From Mesorhizobium sp. J8 (GTDB lineage Bacteria; Pseudomonadota; Alphaproteobacteria; Rhizobiales; Rhizobiaceae), in contig NZ_AP024109.1 of assembly GCF_016591715.1 (NCBI RefSeq), forward strand, positions 2,666,001-2,730,000: a stretch of 64,000 bases of DNA, written 5' to 3'. Shown here one piece after another: positions 16,021 through 24,646 of this stretch. How positions within the stretch are numbered: the stretch's first letter is position 1; each line of letters begins with the position of its first letter. A program made the position numbers and the translations under genes. The notes below the pieces were generated by a model that saw only the letters and a list, made by a program, of their open reading frames with translations, was not told where the DNA came from and did not search any database.

Positions 16021-16998
16021 ATGGCCAAGAAGTTCGCATTTCTGCTGGTGCGCGATTTCACGCTCTCGCCGCTGTCTCTGTTCATCGACACGCTGAGGCT
16101 CGCCGGGGACGAGGGCGACCGCAGCCGCCGGGTCGAGTTCGACTGGGAGATCGTCGGGGAGCGCGGCCTGCCGATCCGCGCAAGCTGCGGCGTCGAATTG
16201 CTGCCGACGAAGGCGATCGGCAATCCGGAGGATTTCGACAATGTGGTGGTGGTCGGCGGCCTGCTCGACACCAGCCGCAGGCTGAGTTCGGAAAAGGAGG
16301 CGTTCCTGATGCGCGCCGCCGAAAAGGGCGTGCCGCTCACCGCGCTCTGCACCGGCAGCTTCGTCTTGGCGCGCTACGGGTTGCTCGACGGCTATAGCGC
16401 CGCCGTGAGCTGGTTCCACATCAAGGATTTCCGTGCTGAGTTCCCGGATGTGAGCGCGCATGCCGACAGCCTCTATTCCGTCGACAGGGGCCGCGCCACC
16501 TGCGCCGGCGGCACGGGTGCCGCCGACCTCGCCGGCTATTTCGTCTCGCAATTCATCGGCCAGAAGGCGGCGGAGAAGGCGGCCAAGATTCTGGTGCTCG
16601 ACCGCATCCGCTCCAGCCGCGACGTGCAGCCGGTCGGCGATCTTTTTCCCGCGGCCGCCAGCCGCGCGGTGAAGCGGGCGCTGCTCCTGATGGAAAGCAA
16701 TTTGCAGGAGACGCTCTCGGTCGCCGAGATCGCCGCCAGGTTGAACTGCTCGCGCCGCCAGCTCGAGCGCCTGTTTGGCGCCGAGCTCGGCATCGGCCCG
16801 ATGGCAGCCTATCTGGCGCTGCGTATCCATTACGCGAAGTCGCTGCTGGAGGGCAGCGACCTCGCCATCGGGGAGATCGCCTATCGCTGCGGGTTCCCCA
16901 ATGCCGGCCATTTCAGCCGCGTCTTCCGTCAGCAGACCGGCATCACGCCGACCCATCTTAGGCACCCGAACCGCGCGGTTGCTGCCGCCGCGAAATGA
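16021..16998 (+). CDS. GlxA-type transcriptional regulator (DJ-1/PfpI domain plus AraC helix-turn-helix)
   Basis: The protein is 325 residues. Residues 1-190 are a DJ-1/PfpI-like domain with the nucleophile-elbow cysteine in LTALCTGSFVLARYGLLDG. Residues 225-320 form an AraC-type DNA-binding domain (VAEIAARLNCSRRQLERLFG, then IGEIAYRCGFPNAGHFSRVF). Proteins of this design often activate quaternary amine, arginine or carnitine catabolism (GbdR, ArgR, CdhR). The next two genes encode a class III aminotransferase and a DAO-type FAD oxidase on the same strand, so it probably controls them. The inducer is not identifiable. Confidence 0.88.
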   Translation: MAKKFAFLLVRDFTLSPLSLFIDTLRLAGDEGDRSRRVEFDWEIVGERGLPIRASCGVELLPTKAIGNPEDFDNVVVVGGLLDTSRRLSSEKEAFLMRAAEKGVPLTALCTGSFVLARYGLLDGYSAAVSWFHIKDFRAEFPDVSAHADSLYSVDRGRATCAGGTGAADLAGYFVSQFIGQKAAEKAAKILVLDRIRSSRDVQPVGDLFPAAASRAVKRALLLMESNLQETLSVAEIAARLNCSRRQLERLFGAELGIGPMAAYLALRIHYAKSLLEGSDLAIGEIAYRCGFPNAGHFSRVFRQQTGITPTHLRHPNRAVAAAAK

Positions 16999-17132
16999 TG
17001 CGGATCCGTCGCGACCCTGGTCGAGTCGCATGCCCGGCCTGGCCGATTGCGCCGGCGTGGAAGCCAACCGTAGCTTCGTGAAGCGCGGCGGTTACGCCGC
17101 CGTTTCAACGGTCGAAGTCGCCTCGGAGAGCC

Positions 17133-18452
17133 ATGCCGCATTATCCCGACGCCATGCCCGGATCGAAAGCCCTGTTCGAGCGCGCCAGGAAGGTGATGCC
17201 GGGCGGCAACACGCGCACCACGGTCTTTGTCGATCCGTTCCCGATCTATGCCGCGCGCGGCGAGGGCTGCAGGGTCTGGGATGTCGACGGCAACGCCTAT
17301 TACGACTGCATCAACAATTTCACCGCGATGATCCATGGCCACGCGCATCCGGACGTCACCGCGTCCGTGGCCGGCCAGCTGCCGCTCGGCACCGCCTTCG
17401 GCGCCCCGACGCCGAGCGAGATCGAGCTTGCCGAATTGCTGGTCGAGCGGCTGCCCTCGGTCGACCAGATCCGCTTCACCAACTCCGGCACCGAGGGCGT
17501 GATGATGGCGATCAAGGCCGCGCGCGCCTTCACCTTGCGGCCGAAGATCGTCAAGATCGAGGGCGCCTATCACGGCTCCTACGATTTCGCCGAGGTCAGC
17601 CTGGATTCCTCGCCAGCCAATTGGGGCGACCTGCCGAGGTCGACGCCCTATGCCAAGGGCACGCCGCGCGGCGTGCTGGAGGACGTGATCGCCGTGCCCT
17701 TCAACGACACCGAGGCGTTGCGCGCCGTCTTCGCCGCCGAGGGCGAGACTATCGCGGCCGTGCTGATCGATCCGATGCCCAACCGTGCCGGTCTCATCCC
17801 GGCGCGTCGTGACTATCTTCAGGCCATGGTCGAGATCGCCCATGCGGCGGGCGCGCTGGTGATTTTCGACGAGGTCATCTCGTTTCGGCTCGGATGGTCC
17901 GGCGCGCAAGGCCTGTGGGGCATCGAGCCGGACCTGACGGCGCTTGGAAAAATCATCGGCGGCGGCTTCCCTGTGGGCGCCGTGGGCGGGCGCGCCGATG
18001 TCATGGCGGTGTTCGACCCGACCCAGGGCAAGCCGGCGCTTCCGCATGGCGGCACCTTCACCGCCAATCCGGTCACCATGCGCGCCGGCCTTGCCTCTAT
18101 GCGGGCGCTGACGGAAGAGAGCTTTGCTCATCTCGATCGTCTGGGCGCGTTCCTGCGCGACGGGATCACGGCCTCATTCGAAAAGCATGGGCTTGCCGGC
18201 CAATGCGTCGGCCTCGGCTCGCTGTTCAAGGTTCATTTCACGTCGCATCCGGTCACGGACTACCGGTCCGTCTATCCGGGTCAGGCCGAGCGCGCGAAGT
18301 TCGAGGCCTTCCACAAGGGTTTGCTTGGCCGTGGCGTGCTCTCCGCCAGCTACGGCCTGTTCGCGCTGTCGACGCCGATGACAGAGGCGGATGCCGGCGC
18401 CATCCTTCAAGCCATCGACCAGACCCTGGGCGACATCGCCGCGCAGTCCTGA
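17133..18452 (+). CDS. Class III aminotransferase (glutamate-1-semialdehyde aminomutase-like)
   Basis: The protein is 439 residues, the usual length. The PLP lysine is K273 in LTALGKIIGGGFPVGA. Other family features are GNTRTT near the N-terminus, FTNSGTEGVMMAIKAARAFT for phosphate binding, IEGAYHGSYD, and the VIFDEV aspartate before the lysine. It looks more like the glutamate-1-semialdehyde aminomutase branch than omega-transaminases, but the location beside a GlxA regulator and an FAD-dependent amine oxidase suggests catabolism of an amino compound rather than tetrapyrrole synthesis. It ends 13 bases before the oxidase gene. Confidence 0.85.
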   Translation: MPHYPDAMPGSKALFERARKVMPGGNTRTTVFVDPFPIYAARGEGCRVWDVDGNAYYDCINNFTAMIHGHAHPDVTASVAGQLPLGTAFGAPTPSEIELAELLVERLPSVDQIRFTNSGTEGVMMAIKAARAFTLRPKIVKIEGAYHGSYDFAEVSLDSSPANWGDLPRSTPYAKGTPRGVLEDVIAVPFNDTEALRAVFAAEGETIAAVLIDPMPNRAGLIPARRDYLQAMVEIAHAAGALVIFDEVISFRLGWSGAQGLWGIEPDLTALGKIIGGGFPVGAVGGRADVMAVFDPTQGKPALPHGGTFTANPVTMRAGLASMRALTEESFAHLDRLGAFLRDGITASFEKHGLAGQCVGLGSLFKVHFTSHPVTDYRSVYPGQAERAKFEAFHKGLLGRGVLSASYGLFALSTPMTEADAGAILQAIDQTLGDIAAQS

Positions 18453-18465
18453 AAGCGGGCCACAG

Positions 18466-19617
18466 ATGACAGCTTCTCCTCATGTCGTGGTGATCGGCGC
18501 TGGCACGCTGGGCATGTGCACGGCGCTCAATCTCGTCGAACAGGGCGCGCGTGTCACCGTGCTCGAAGCCCAGTCGATCGCTTCGGGGTCGAGCGGCCGG
18601 TCCGTCGGCGTCGTCGGATCGCAACTGACCGACCCGTTCGAGATCCTGCTGCGCGTCCATTCGCTGTGCCGGTTCCGCCAGTGGGAGGGCGAGGGGCTTC
18701 GCTTCAACCATATCGGCTATCTGCGGCTGGCCCGTACGCCCGCGCAGATGGAGCTGTTCGCGAGATCGGTCGAGATCCAGGCCGAGGCGGGGCTGAGGTC
18801 GCGCCTGGTCCGCGCCGGCGAACTCAGGGATCTTGTGCCGCACATCAATCCCGACGGCCTCGAAGGCGGATTGTTCGGGCCCGACAACGGCTTTCTCGAC
18901 CCGCACGAGATGTGCAATTTCCTGGCCGGCATCGTCCGCGCCAAGGGCGGCGAGATCCGCCAGTACCGCAAGCTGCTCGGCGTGAAACGGCGGCCAGGCG
19001 GCTACAGGCTGGAAACCAATGGCGACCCGGTCGATTGCGATGTCGTGGTCAATGCGGGCGGCGCCTGGGCGCCGCAGGTCGCCGCGCTTTTCGGCCAGCG
19101 CCTGCACATCTGGCCCGAGCGCCATGAGGCCGTCGTCATCCATCTCGACGAGCCGCTCGGCTACACCATGCCGATGGTGATGGATCTGGTGAACGGCGAG
19201 GGCAGCGGCCTCAACTTCCGCCACGAAAAGCCGGGCGAGCTGATCGCCGAGATACACAAGGTGAACTCCATCGCGCCGGAAGATCCCGACAATTACAACG
19301 ACCAGTGCGAGGAGCAGTCGAAGGTCGATCTGGCGGAGCTGCTTCTGGAACGTGTGCCCGACCTGCCGGGCGCCCGGCTCGGCCGGGGTTGGGCGGGCCT
19401 TTATCCCGTCACGGCCGACCATCGCCCCTTCGTCGGGCCTGTCGATGCCTCGGAGCCGGCGCTGGTCACGGCCGCGGGCGCCGGCGGCTACGGCATCCAG
19501 CTCGCCCCGGTGATCGGCCAGATCGCCGCCGACTGGGTGCTTCACGGCGCGCCGGTCTCGGTGCCCGGCTCACAGAGCCTGGCGCCATCGGCCGAGCGCA
19601 ATGTCCTGGGTCACTGA
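18466..19617 (+). CDS. FAD-dependent amino acid/amine oxidase (DAO family)
   Basis: The protein is 383 residues. The N-terminal Rossmann motif is HVVVIGAGTLGMCTALNL and the C-terminal DAO signature is the GAGGYGIQLAPVIGQIAADW stretch, which contacts FAD. The start at 18466 is the one that places the dinucleotide motif at residue 6; a longer reading would add low-complexity sequence from the aminotransferase tail. Family members oxidise secondary amines or D-amino acids (glycine oxidase, sarcosine oxidase). With the preceding aminotransferase and GlxA regulator it probably forms a small amine-catabolic operon. Confidence 0.87.
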   Translation: MTASPHVVVIGAGTLGMCTALNLVEQGARVTVLEAQSIASGSSGRSVGVVGSQLTDPFEILLRVHSLCRFRQWEGEGLRFNHIGYLRLARTPAQMELFARSVEIQAEAGLRSRLVRAGELRDLVPHINPDGLEGGLFGPDNGFLDPHEMCNFLAGIVRAKGGEIRQYRKLLGVKRRPGGYRLETNGDPVDCDVVVNAGGAWAPQVAALFGQRLHIWPERHEAVVIHLDEPLGYTMPMVMDLVNGEGSGLNFRHEKPGELIAEIHKVNSIAPEDPDNYNDQCEEQSKVDLAELLLERVPDLPGARLGRGWAGLYPVTADHRPFVGPVDASEPALVTAAGAGGYGIQLAPVIGQIAADWVLHGAPVSVPGSQSLAPSAERNVLGH

Positions 19618-19664
19618 CTGATGCGTTTTGACGAGGCTGAACGTCTAAGATGCGACCGTTCGTG

Positions 19665-19680
19665 TTAACCATCGATTAAC
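19665..19680. promoter_or_regulatory. CtrA-type box (TTAA-N7-TTAAC)
   Basis: TTAACCATCGATTAAC reads TTAA (19665-19668), seven bases, TTAAC (19676-19680). This equals the full alphaproteobacterial CtrA consensus, including the preferred TTAACCAT half-site. It lies about 143 bases before the 93-residue gene at 19823, with a TTTAATAGG stretch at 19693-19701 as a possible -10 region. Binding is inferred. Confidence 0.55.
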
Positions 19681-19822
19681 TATCCGGTCGCCTTTAATAG
19701 GGTTCTGGAGGATACTGATTTTGGCCGCGCGATGGTCTCGCGACGCCGGGATTAGAAAAGAGCGGCGCTATTGCCGCCATCTGCCGGGGAGGCGCCCAGC
19801 ATCTTTGATGAGGAGCGCCGGA

Positions 19823-20104
19823 ATGAACATCGAGGAAGCAGTCACTGCGGCGACGGCGGGGTCGGGAGCGCTTCTCTCCTGTCTTGGCCAGCCGGTCGTG
19901 GCCTATCACGTCACGGCCATCATGCGCGAAACCGACAGGAGCCATGCGCGGCAGATGCAACTCGCCCTGCTGCGCCGAAGCATCGAGGCTCTTGTCGACG
20001 ACGGCCTCGAAGACATCGAAGCCGAACGTTTTGCATCGCAGTTCAACGGCCGCGTCGGCTCGGCCTGGGATCGTCTGCATCCGGCCGGCGACAAGTCGCA
20101 CTGA
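19823..20104 (+). CDS. Small hypothetical protein (93 aa) behind a CtrA-type box
   Basis: The start is set by an AGGAG ribosome site at 19811 just before ATG 19823. The protein is soluble and helical: IEEAVTAATAGSGALLSCLG, then AIMRETDRSHARQMQLALLR, LVDDGLEDIEAERFASQFNG and a short polar tail. There is no signal peptide or known motif. Its main interest is the upstream TTAA-N7-TTAAC site, which suggests cell-cycle or motility-linked expression. It stands alone between the oxidase gene and a DMT transporter. Confidence 0.6.
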   Translation: MNIEEAVTAATAGSGALLSCLGQPVVAYHVTAIMRETDRSHARQMQLALLRRSIEALVDDGLEDIEAERFASQFNGRVGSAWDRLHPAGDKSH

Positions 20105-20207
20105 TCTTTGGACGGTGGCCCTCCATCGCCGGCCATATGTAACAACCTCGGGATGAGGTAGACTGACGCTTGCGTCTGGGCTGGCGTTCATCGAACGGGG
20201 GCATGCG

Positions 20208-21164
20208 ATGCAGGCGATACCGATAGCGCATCCGGCGGAGCAACCTGCCGCGATCTCGATACCTTCGCTAGGCGGTTATCCGACCGCCCTCTTGTGCTGG
20301 CTGCTTTCGGCCGGCGTCTATATCGCGGCCAAATGGGTGGCGCCGGAAATGCCGCCCTGGGGGTTGTGCTTCTGGCGGCTCCTGCTGGCCTGCGCCATCC
20401 TGTTGCCGATCGTGCACCGCCATCACAGCGCCATGCTGACGCTCCTCAAATCCCGGCCTTTTGAGATCATCGCCGTCGGCGCGATCGGCCTGACGTTTTG
20501 CCAGGGCATGATCTACCATGGCTTGAACGACACCGACGCGACCACGGCCGGCATCATCATGGCGATGTCGCCGATCATGACGATGGTGCTCGCGCGCCTC
20601 GTGCTCGGCGAGCCGCTCGGCCTGTGGAAGGCGCTCGGCGCGGTTGCGGCACTGGCCGGCATGCTGGTGATCGTCGCCCATGGCAAGCTGGACGCGCTGG
20701 TGCAACTGCGCTTCAATCTCGGCGAGTTGTGGATCGTCGGCAGCGCCTTCTGCTGGGCGCTCTACACGGTGCTGCTGCGCCGTTCCAAATTCGGCCTCGA
20801 ACTCCTGCCGCTGGTCGTGCTCCTGCTCGGCGCAGGCGCGCTGGTGGCACTGCCGTTCCATCTCTGGGAAATCGTCAACGACGAGCGCTCGACCCTCAAT
20901 GCCCACGGCCTGCTGGCGCTCGCTTACCTGGCCGGCCCCGGCGGCGCGCTGATGTATTATCTCTACAACAAAAGCGTCGAGACGCTGGGCGCCAGCCGGG
21001 CAAGCATGCTGCTCTACCTGCAGACCTTGTTCGTCGCCATTCTCGCCTATCTCCTGCTCGGCGAGAGCCTGCACGACTACGATCTCGGCGGCGCGGCGTT
21101 CATTGTGGTCGGGGTCGTGCTGGCGACAGCAATCAAGCCGCGAGCGCTTCCGTCAAGAACGTGA
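20208..21164 (+). CDS. DMT-superfamily (EamA) transporter
   Basis: The 318-residue protein shows ten hydrophobic segments arranged as two EamA repeats, the first beginning YPTALLCWLLSAGVYIAAKW and the second NLGELWIVGSAFCWALYTVL. The GLNDTDATTAGIIMAMSPIM stretch is the conserved end of the first repeat, with PIMTMVLARLVLGEPLG after it. The family exports or imports metabolites such as amino acids or nucleotides in the inner membrane. Nothing in the neighbourhood fixes the substrate. It ends about 150 bases before the BTAD-hydrolase gene. Confidence 0.88.
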   Translation: MQAIPIAHPAEQPAAISIPSLGGYPTALLCWLLSAGVYIAAKWVAPEMPPWGLCFWRLLLACAILLPIVHRHHSAMLTLLKSRPFEIIAVGAIGLTFCQGMIYHGLNDTDATTAGIIMAMSPIMTMVLARLVLGEPLGLWKALGAVAALAGMLVIVAHGKLDALVQLRFNLGELWIVGSAFCWALYTVLLRRSKFGLELLPLVVLLLGAGALVALPFHLWEIVNDERSTLNAHGLLALAYLAGPGGALMYYLYNKSVETLGASRASMLLYLQTLFVAILAYLLLGESLHDYDLGGAAFIVVGVVLATAIKPRALPSRT

Positions 21165-21288
21165 GGAACGGCAAACAGCGTCATTTCAGGTCCACGCGCC
21201 CTGGATGCCGTGCGCCACGCTTTCCTAAATTAGCCATTTTTGCTATTGGCTGCCCCTTCGCAGCGCCGGCCAAGGCCGAAGGGGGATC

Positions 21289-21318
21289 ATGGCGATCGAC
21301 AAGCGCGAGAACGCATGA
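21289..21318 (+). CDS. Possible 9-codon leader peptide before the BTAD-hydrolase gene
   Basis: A GGGGGAT site precedes ATG at 21289, which opens the frame MAIDKRENA and stops at TGA 21316-21318. That stop overlaps the ATG at 21315 as ATGA, which would couple translation of the downstream regulator-hydrolase gene to this leader. It contains no run of a single amino acid, so classical attenuation is not indicated. It may be chance. Confidence 0.35.
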   Translation: MAIDKRENA

Positions 21319-22868
21319 ACGGCGGTCGGCACATGCTTCAACTGCGCGTGCTTGGCGATTTCCAGGTGACGCGCGACGGCAAGCCGCTCGACTTGCCGCC
21401 GTCGCGCAAGACGCGAGCGCTGCTCGCCTACCTCGCCGTCACCGGCAGGCAGCACCAGCGCGAGCGGTTGTGCGAGATATTTTGGGACATCCCCGACGAT
21501 CCGCGCGGCGCCTTGCGCTGGAGCCTCTCCAAGATCCGCCAGGTGCTGGACGGCGGCGAATCCTCGCTTGTCGCCGATCGCAACGCCGTGACGCTCAACC
21601 TCGACACGGACTATGCGCGGCTGGCGCCACTGGTGAAGGCCGACCTGTCGTCCCGCCCGACCGAGGAGCTCGAAGCCGTCCTTGCCTCGATGCGCGGCGG
21701 CTTTCTCGCCGATCTCTCGCTCGAACGATGCTTCGAATACGAGTCCTGGCGGCAGGCGATCGCCAGCGAAGTGGAGATCGTCGAACTCGGCATCCTGCGC
21801 GAGCTGGTCGAGCGCCTGGCGGATCAGCCCCGGCGGGCGCTGCCGCTTGCGCAGCGCCTGCGCCGCCTCGTTCCCGACGACGCCAGCCTCGCCGCCGAGA
21901 TCCAGGCGCTGGAGGGCCAGGTCCGGTCTGCCGCCGCTCAAGCCACGAGCCGCGCGCCCCGGTCCGGCGCCGCGCGACCGGCGCAGGGACCGTCGAAACC
22001 GGCGGCGTCGGCGCAGGATCCCGGCCGCGCCGTGCAATTCTGCCGGGCTCTCGACGGCACCAGGCTCGCCTATGCCAGCACCGGCGGCGGCCCGGCGATC
22101 CTGCGCGCTGCCCACTGGATGTCGCATCTCACCTTCGACTGGGACAGCCCGATCTGGCGGCACTGGATGCGGGAACTGTCGCGCCATAACCGGCTGGTGC
22201 GCTATGACCAGCGCTGCAACGGCCTGTCGCAGCGGCACGTCGTCGACATCTCGTTCGAGACGATGGTGTCGGACCTCGAATGCGTTGTCGAGGCGGCAGG
22301 GCTCGACCGCTTCACCTTGCTCGGCCTGTCGCAGAGCTGCGCAGTTTCGATCGCCTATGCCATCCGCCACCCCGAGAAAGTGTCGGCCATGATCCTCTAT
22401 GGCGGCTACGTCAAAGGCTGGCGGGCGCGCGGCGACGCCGGCGAGATCGCGATGCGCGAGGCCGCCGCGACCCTGATGCGCGAGAACTGGGGCAAGCCGA
22501 ACCCGATGTTCCGTCAGGCCTTCTGCTCGATGTTCATCCCCGGCGCCACGCACGAGCATTTCGCCTGGATGGATGATCTGATGCTGCGCACCGTCTCGCC
22601 CGATGATGCCTGGCGGCTGCAGAGCGCCTCTTCGGTGATCGATGTCAGCGACTTGCTGGAGAAGGTGCGCGTGCCGACGCTGGTGCTGCACGCGCGGGAC
22701 GATAACGTGGCGCCGGTGGAGTCGGGCCGCACGATGGCCGCCGGCATTCCGGGCGCCCGCTTCATCGAGCTCGAAAGCCAGAACCACATCCTGCTCGAAG
22801 GCGAGCCCGCCTTCGAGGAGTTCATCGACCACGTCCGTGCCTTCATCGCCGAGACGGCGGGCGCGTGA
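21315..22868 (+). CDS. BTAD (SARP-type) domain fused to an alpha/beta hydrolase
   Basis: The product is 517 residues. Residues 7-90 have the OmpR-like DNA-binding fold of SARP regulators (MLQLRVLGDFQVTRDGKPL, then SRKTRALLAYLAVTG and REKL-like RERLCEIFW), followed by a bacterial transcriptional activation domain to about 210. After a proline/alanine linker, residues 245-515 are an alpha/beta hydrolase with a plausible triad: S339 in GLSQSCA, D462 or D463 in HARDDNVAP, H491 in SQNHILLEG. The nucleophile elbow is GxSxS instead of GxSxG. It could be a ligand-processing or ligand-sensing regulator. The start at 21315 is favoured by an overlapping short leader frame; 21333 is the alternative. Confidence 0.8.
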   Translation: MNGGRHMLQLRVLGDFQVTRDGKPLDLPPSRKTRALLAYLAVTGRQHQRERLCEIFWDIPDDPRGALRWSLSKIRQVLDGGESSLVADRNAVTLNLDTDYARLAPLVKADLSSRPTEELEAVLASMRGGFLADLSLERCFEYESWRQAIASEVEIVELGILRELVERLADQPRRALPLAQRLRRLVPDDASLAAEIQALEGQVRSAAAQATSRAPRSGAARPAQGPSKPAASAQDPGRAVQFCRALDGTRLAYASTGGGPAILRAAHWMSHLTFDWDSPIWRHWMRELSRHNRLVRYDQRCNGLSQRHVVDISFETMVSDLECVVEAAGLDRFTLLGLSQSCAVSIAYAIRHPEKVSAMILYGGYVKGWRARGDAGEIAMREAAATLMRENWGKPNPMFRQAFCSMFIPGATHEHFAWMDDLMLRTVSPDDAWRLQSASSVIDVSDLLEKVRVPTLVLHARDDNVAPVESGRTMAAGIPGARFIELESQNHILLEGEPAFEEFIDHVRAFIAETAGA

Positions 22869-22886
22869 CGGGGCGTCGAAGAGCTC

Positions 22887-23342
22887 TCAGCCCTTGGCCA
22901 AAGGCACGGTGAACACCGTCGCGGTGCCGGTGAGGCAAAGTTCGCCGGCTTCATTGCGCACCGATGTCTCCAGCTTGGTGATCGGCTTGTCGGCCCGCAC
23001 CTCCTTGACCTCGACGCGGCCGGTGATCAGTTCGCCGACGCCGACTGCCTTGACGAATCTCCACGACACTTCGAGGAACACCGAGCCGGGGCCGGGCAGG
23101 TCCTCCGCCACCACCGCGTTCAAGATGCCGGAGGTGACGCCGCCCTGCACGATGAGCTTGCCGAACACCGAGGCCTCGGCCAGCGCCTTGTCGTAATGCA
23201 GCGGGTTGCGGTCGCCGGTCATCTCGGCGAAGGCGTCTATATCCTGAGGCTGCGTGCGCCGCGAGCGTTCGGCATAGGCGCCCACCTTTGGCCGCCCTTT
23301 GATGACGCCGACCCAGCCGTCCTTCATCACATGCACAGTCAT
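22887..23342 (-). CDS. MaoC-like hotdog dehydratase
   Basis: The 151-residue single hotdog protein has the R-specific enoyl hydratase motif, DIDAFAEMTGDRNPLHYD and then ASVFGKLIVQGG, with the Asp and His catalytic pair in GDRNPLH. This type hydrates trans-2-enoyl-CoA or, in related families, handles other thioesters. Its start overlaps the stop of the upstream FAD-dependent gene by four bases, so it is the last gene of a leftward operon (OsmC, flavin monooxygenase, FAD reductase-like, MaoC). It converges with the BTAD-hydrolase gene. Confidence 0.85.
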   Translation of the reverse strand: MTVHVMKDGWVGVIKGRPKVGAYAERSRRTQPQDIDAFAEMTGDRNPLHYDKALAEASVFGKLIVQGGVTSGILNAVVAEDLPGPGSVFLEVSWRFVKAVGVGELITGRVEVKEVRADKPITKLETSVRNEAGELCLTGTATVFTVPLAKG

Positions 23343-24634
23343 CGTCTTGCTCCGGTTCGGTTGCGATTGAGGGTCTGGCCGACCGAGGCCGGCGGCTCGT
23401 CCTGATTGGCCGGCGCCCGGTGGGTTCTCGACCGCGATGCCGGGGAGTGGGCACGGCGGGTCGGCATGGGTTGCCCGGCCAGCGCCTGCACTTCGGCCTT
23501 GAGGACGGCGCTGAAGCGGCGATGCCGCTCGCCGATATCGTCGAGCGTCCAGTCGAAGCCGGCGACGGCGTCCGTGGTGTCGAGGATCTGGTTGGCGATC
23601 ATGTCGCGCTGCCGCTGCCAGACCGCGAATGCCGCCTCCGAACCGTCGAGGATGGCGCGCTCCAGGCTCTCGGCATCGCGCAGCGCATCGGAAATGCCGT
23701 GCGAGGTGATCGGGTCGCGGAAGAAACCCGCGTCACCCACCAGCGCCCAGCCGGGACCGTGCGCCTGGCGGATATAACCCGGCACGCCCCGGAAGGCCTG
23801 CAGGCGGGCGTCCTTTGGCGCCTGGGCCGCTTGTGCGGCCAGCACCGGCGATAGCGCTTCGAGCACGTCCATGCGGGCCCGGGCATGGCCGAGACGGAAG
23901 CGCTGGTCGAACAGGCCCGTCGGCACCGAGGCGACGATGCAGGCGAGGCCGTCATTGGTCGGGATGAAGGAGCCCGCGATCCCGTCGCGGAAATACCAGT
24001 GATAGCCGGCGCCGGGCTCAACCGGCGCATAGCCATAGACATGGGCGGCCGACACCACGCCGCGTCGCAAGGGCTGTGCGTCGACGCATTTTGCCACCAG
24101 CGAGCCGATGCCGTCGGCGCCGACCACGATATCGGCGCCGACCCGCACGGCGGCACGGCCGGCGGCGCGGATCTCGATGCCGCGCACCCGGCCGCGCGTG
24201 TCGGCGAAGAGATCGCCGACGGCCACTTCGTGCAGGATCTCCGCGCCGGCCTTGCGCGCCGCGTCGACCAGGATGCGGTCGAGCACGGTGCGCCGCGGCG
24301 CGATCAGGCCGGGAAGCTCCGAGCCGGGGGCGAGCGGGATGGTGATCTCGTTGTCGCCGTAGTGGAAGGTCGTCGTCTCGATCAGCGGCGTGCCGGCCTT
24401 GAGCAGCGGCTCGAGCAGGCCCCAGCGCCACAATTGCATCACCGCTGGCCGCATCAGCGCATGCGTCGACAGCGTATCGGAGCCATAGGGCTTTCGGTCG
24501 ATCGCAAGCACCTTGAGGCCCGCGCGGGCAAGCAGCATCGCGGTCGCCGCCCCCGCGCAGCGCGCGCCGACGACAATGGCGTCGTAATGGCCGCGCCTGG
24601 GGGAGGCCATAAGGGAAATGGCATTGGTTGTCAT
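23339..24634 (-). CDS. FAD-dependent oxidoreductase (geranylgeranyl reductase/PHBH fold)
   Basis: The 431-residue protein has a Rossmann FAD motif DAIVVGARCAGAATAMLLAR at residues 19-38, the mid DG motif VVGADGIGSLVA and the distal FAD motif LVGDAGFFRDPITSHGISDA. This is the layout of group A flavoprotein monooxygenases and the geranylgeranyl reductase family. The conserved SHGI ending, where many members have GLG, is noteworthy. The C-terminal 40 residues are basic and low in complexity (RRAHSPASRSRTHR). It may hydroxylate or reduce an acyl or aromatic substrate shared with the monooxygenase 12 bases upstream. Confidence 0.8.
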   Translation of the reverse strand: MTTNAISLMASPRRGHYDAIVVGARCAGAATAMLLARAGLKVLAIDRKPYGSDTLSTHALMRPAVMQLWRWGLLEPLLKAGTPLIETTTFHYGDNEITIPLAPGSELPGLIAPRRTVLDRILVDAARKAGAEILHEVAVGDLFADTRGRVRGIEIRAAGRAAVRVGADIVVGADGIGSLVAKCVDAQPLRRGVVSAAHVYGYAPVEPGAGYHWYFRDGIAGSFIPTNDGLACIVASVPTGLFDQRFRLGHARARMDVLEALSPVLAAQAAQAPKDARLQAFRGVPGYIRQAHGPGWALVGDAGFFRDPITSHGISDALRDAESLERAILDGSEAAFAVWQRQRDMIANQILDTTDAVAGFDWTLDDIGERHRRFSAVLKAEVQALAGQPMPTRRAHSPASRSRTHRAPANQDEPPASVGQTLNRNRTGARR

Positions 24635-24646
24635 GGTCGTGGTTCC

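Noticed and set aside
21243..22832. 529-codon open frame on the minus strand
   Set aside because: Antisense to the BTAD-hydrolase gene, whose DNA-binding fold and catalytic triad are intact on the plus strand.
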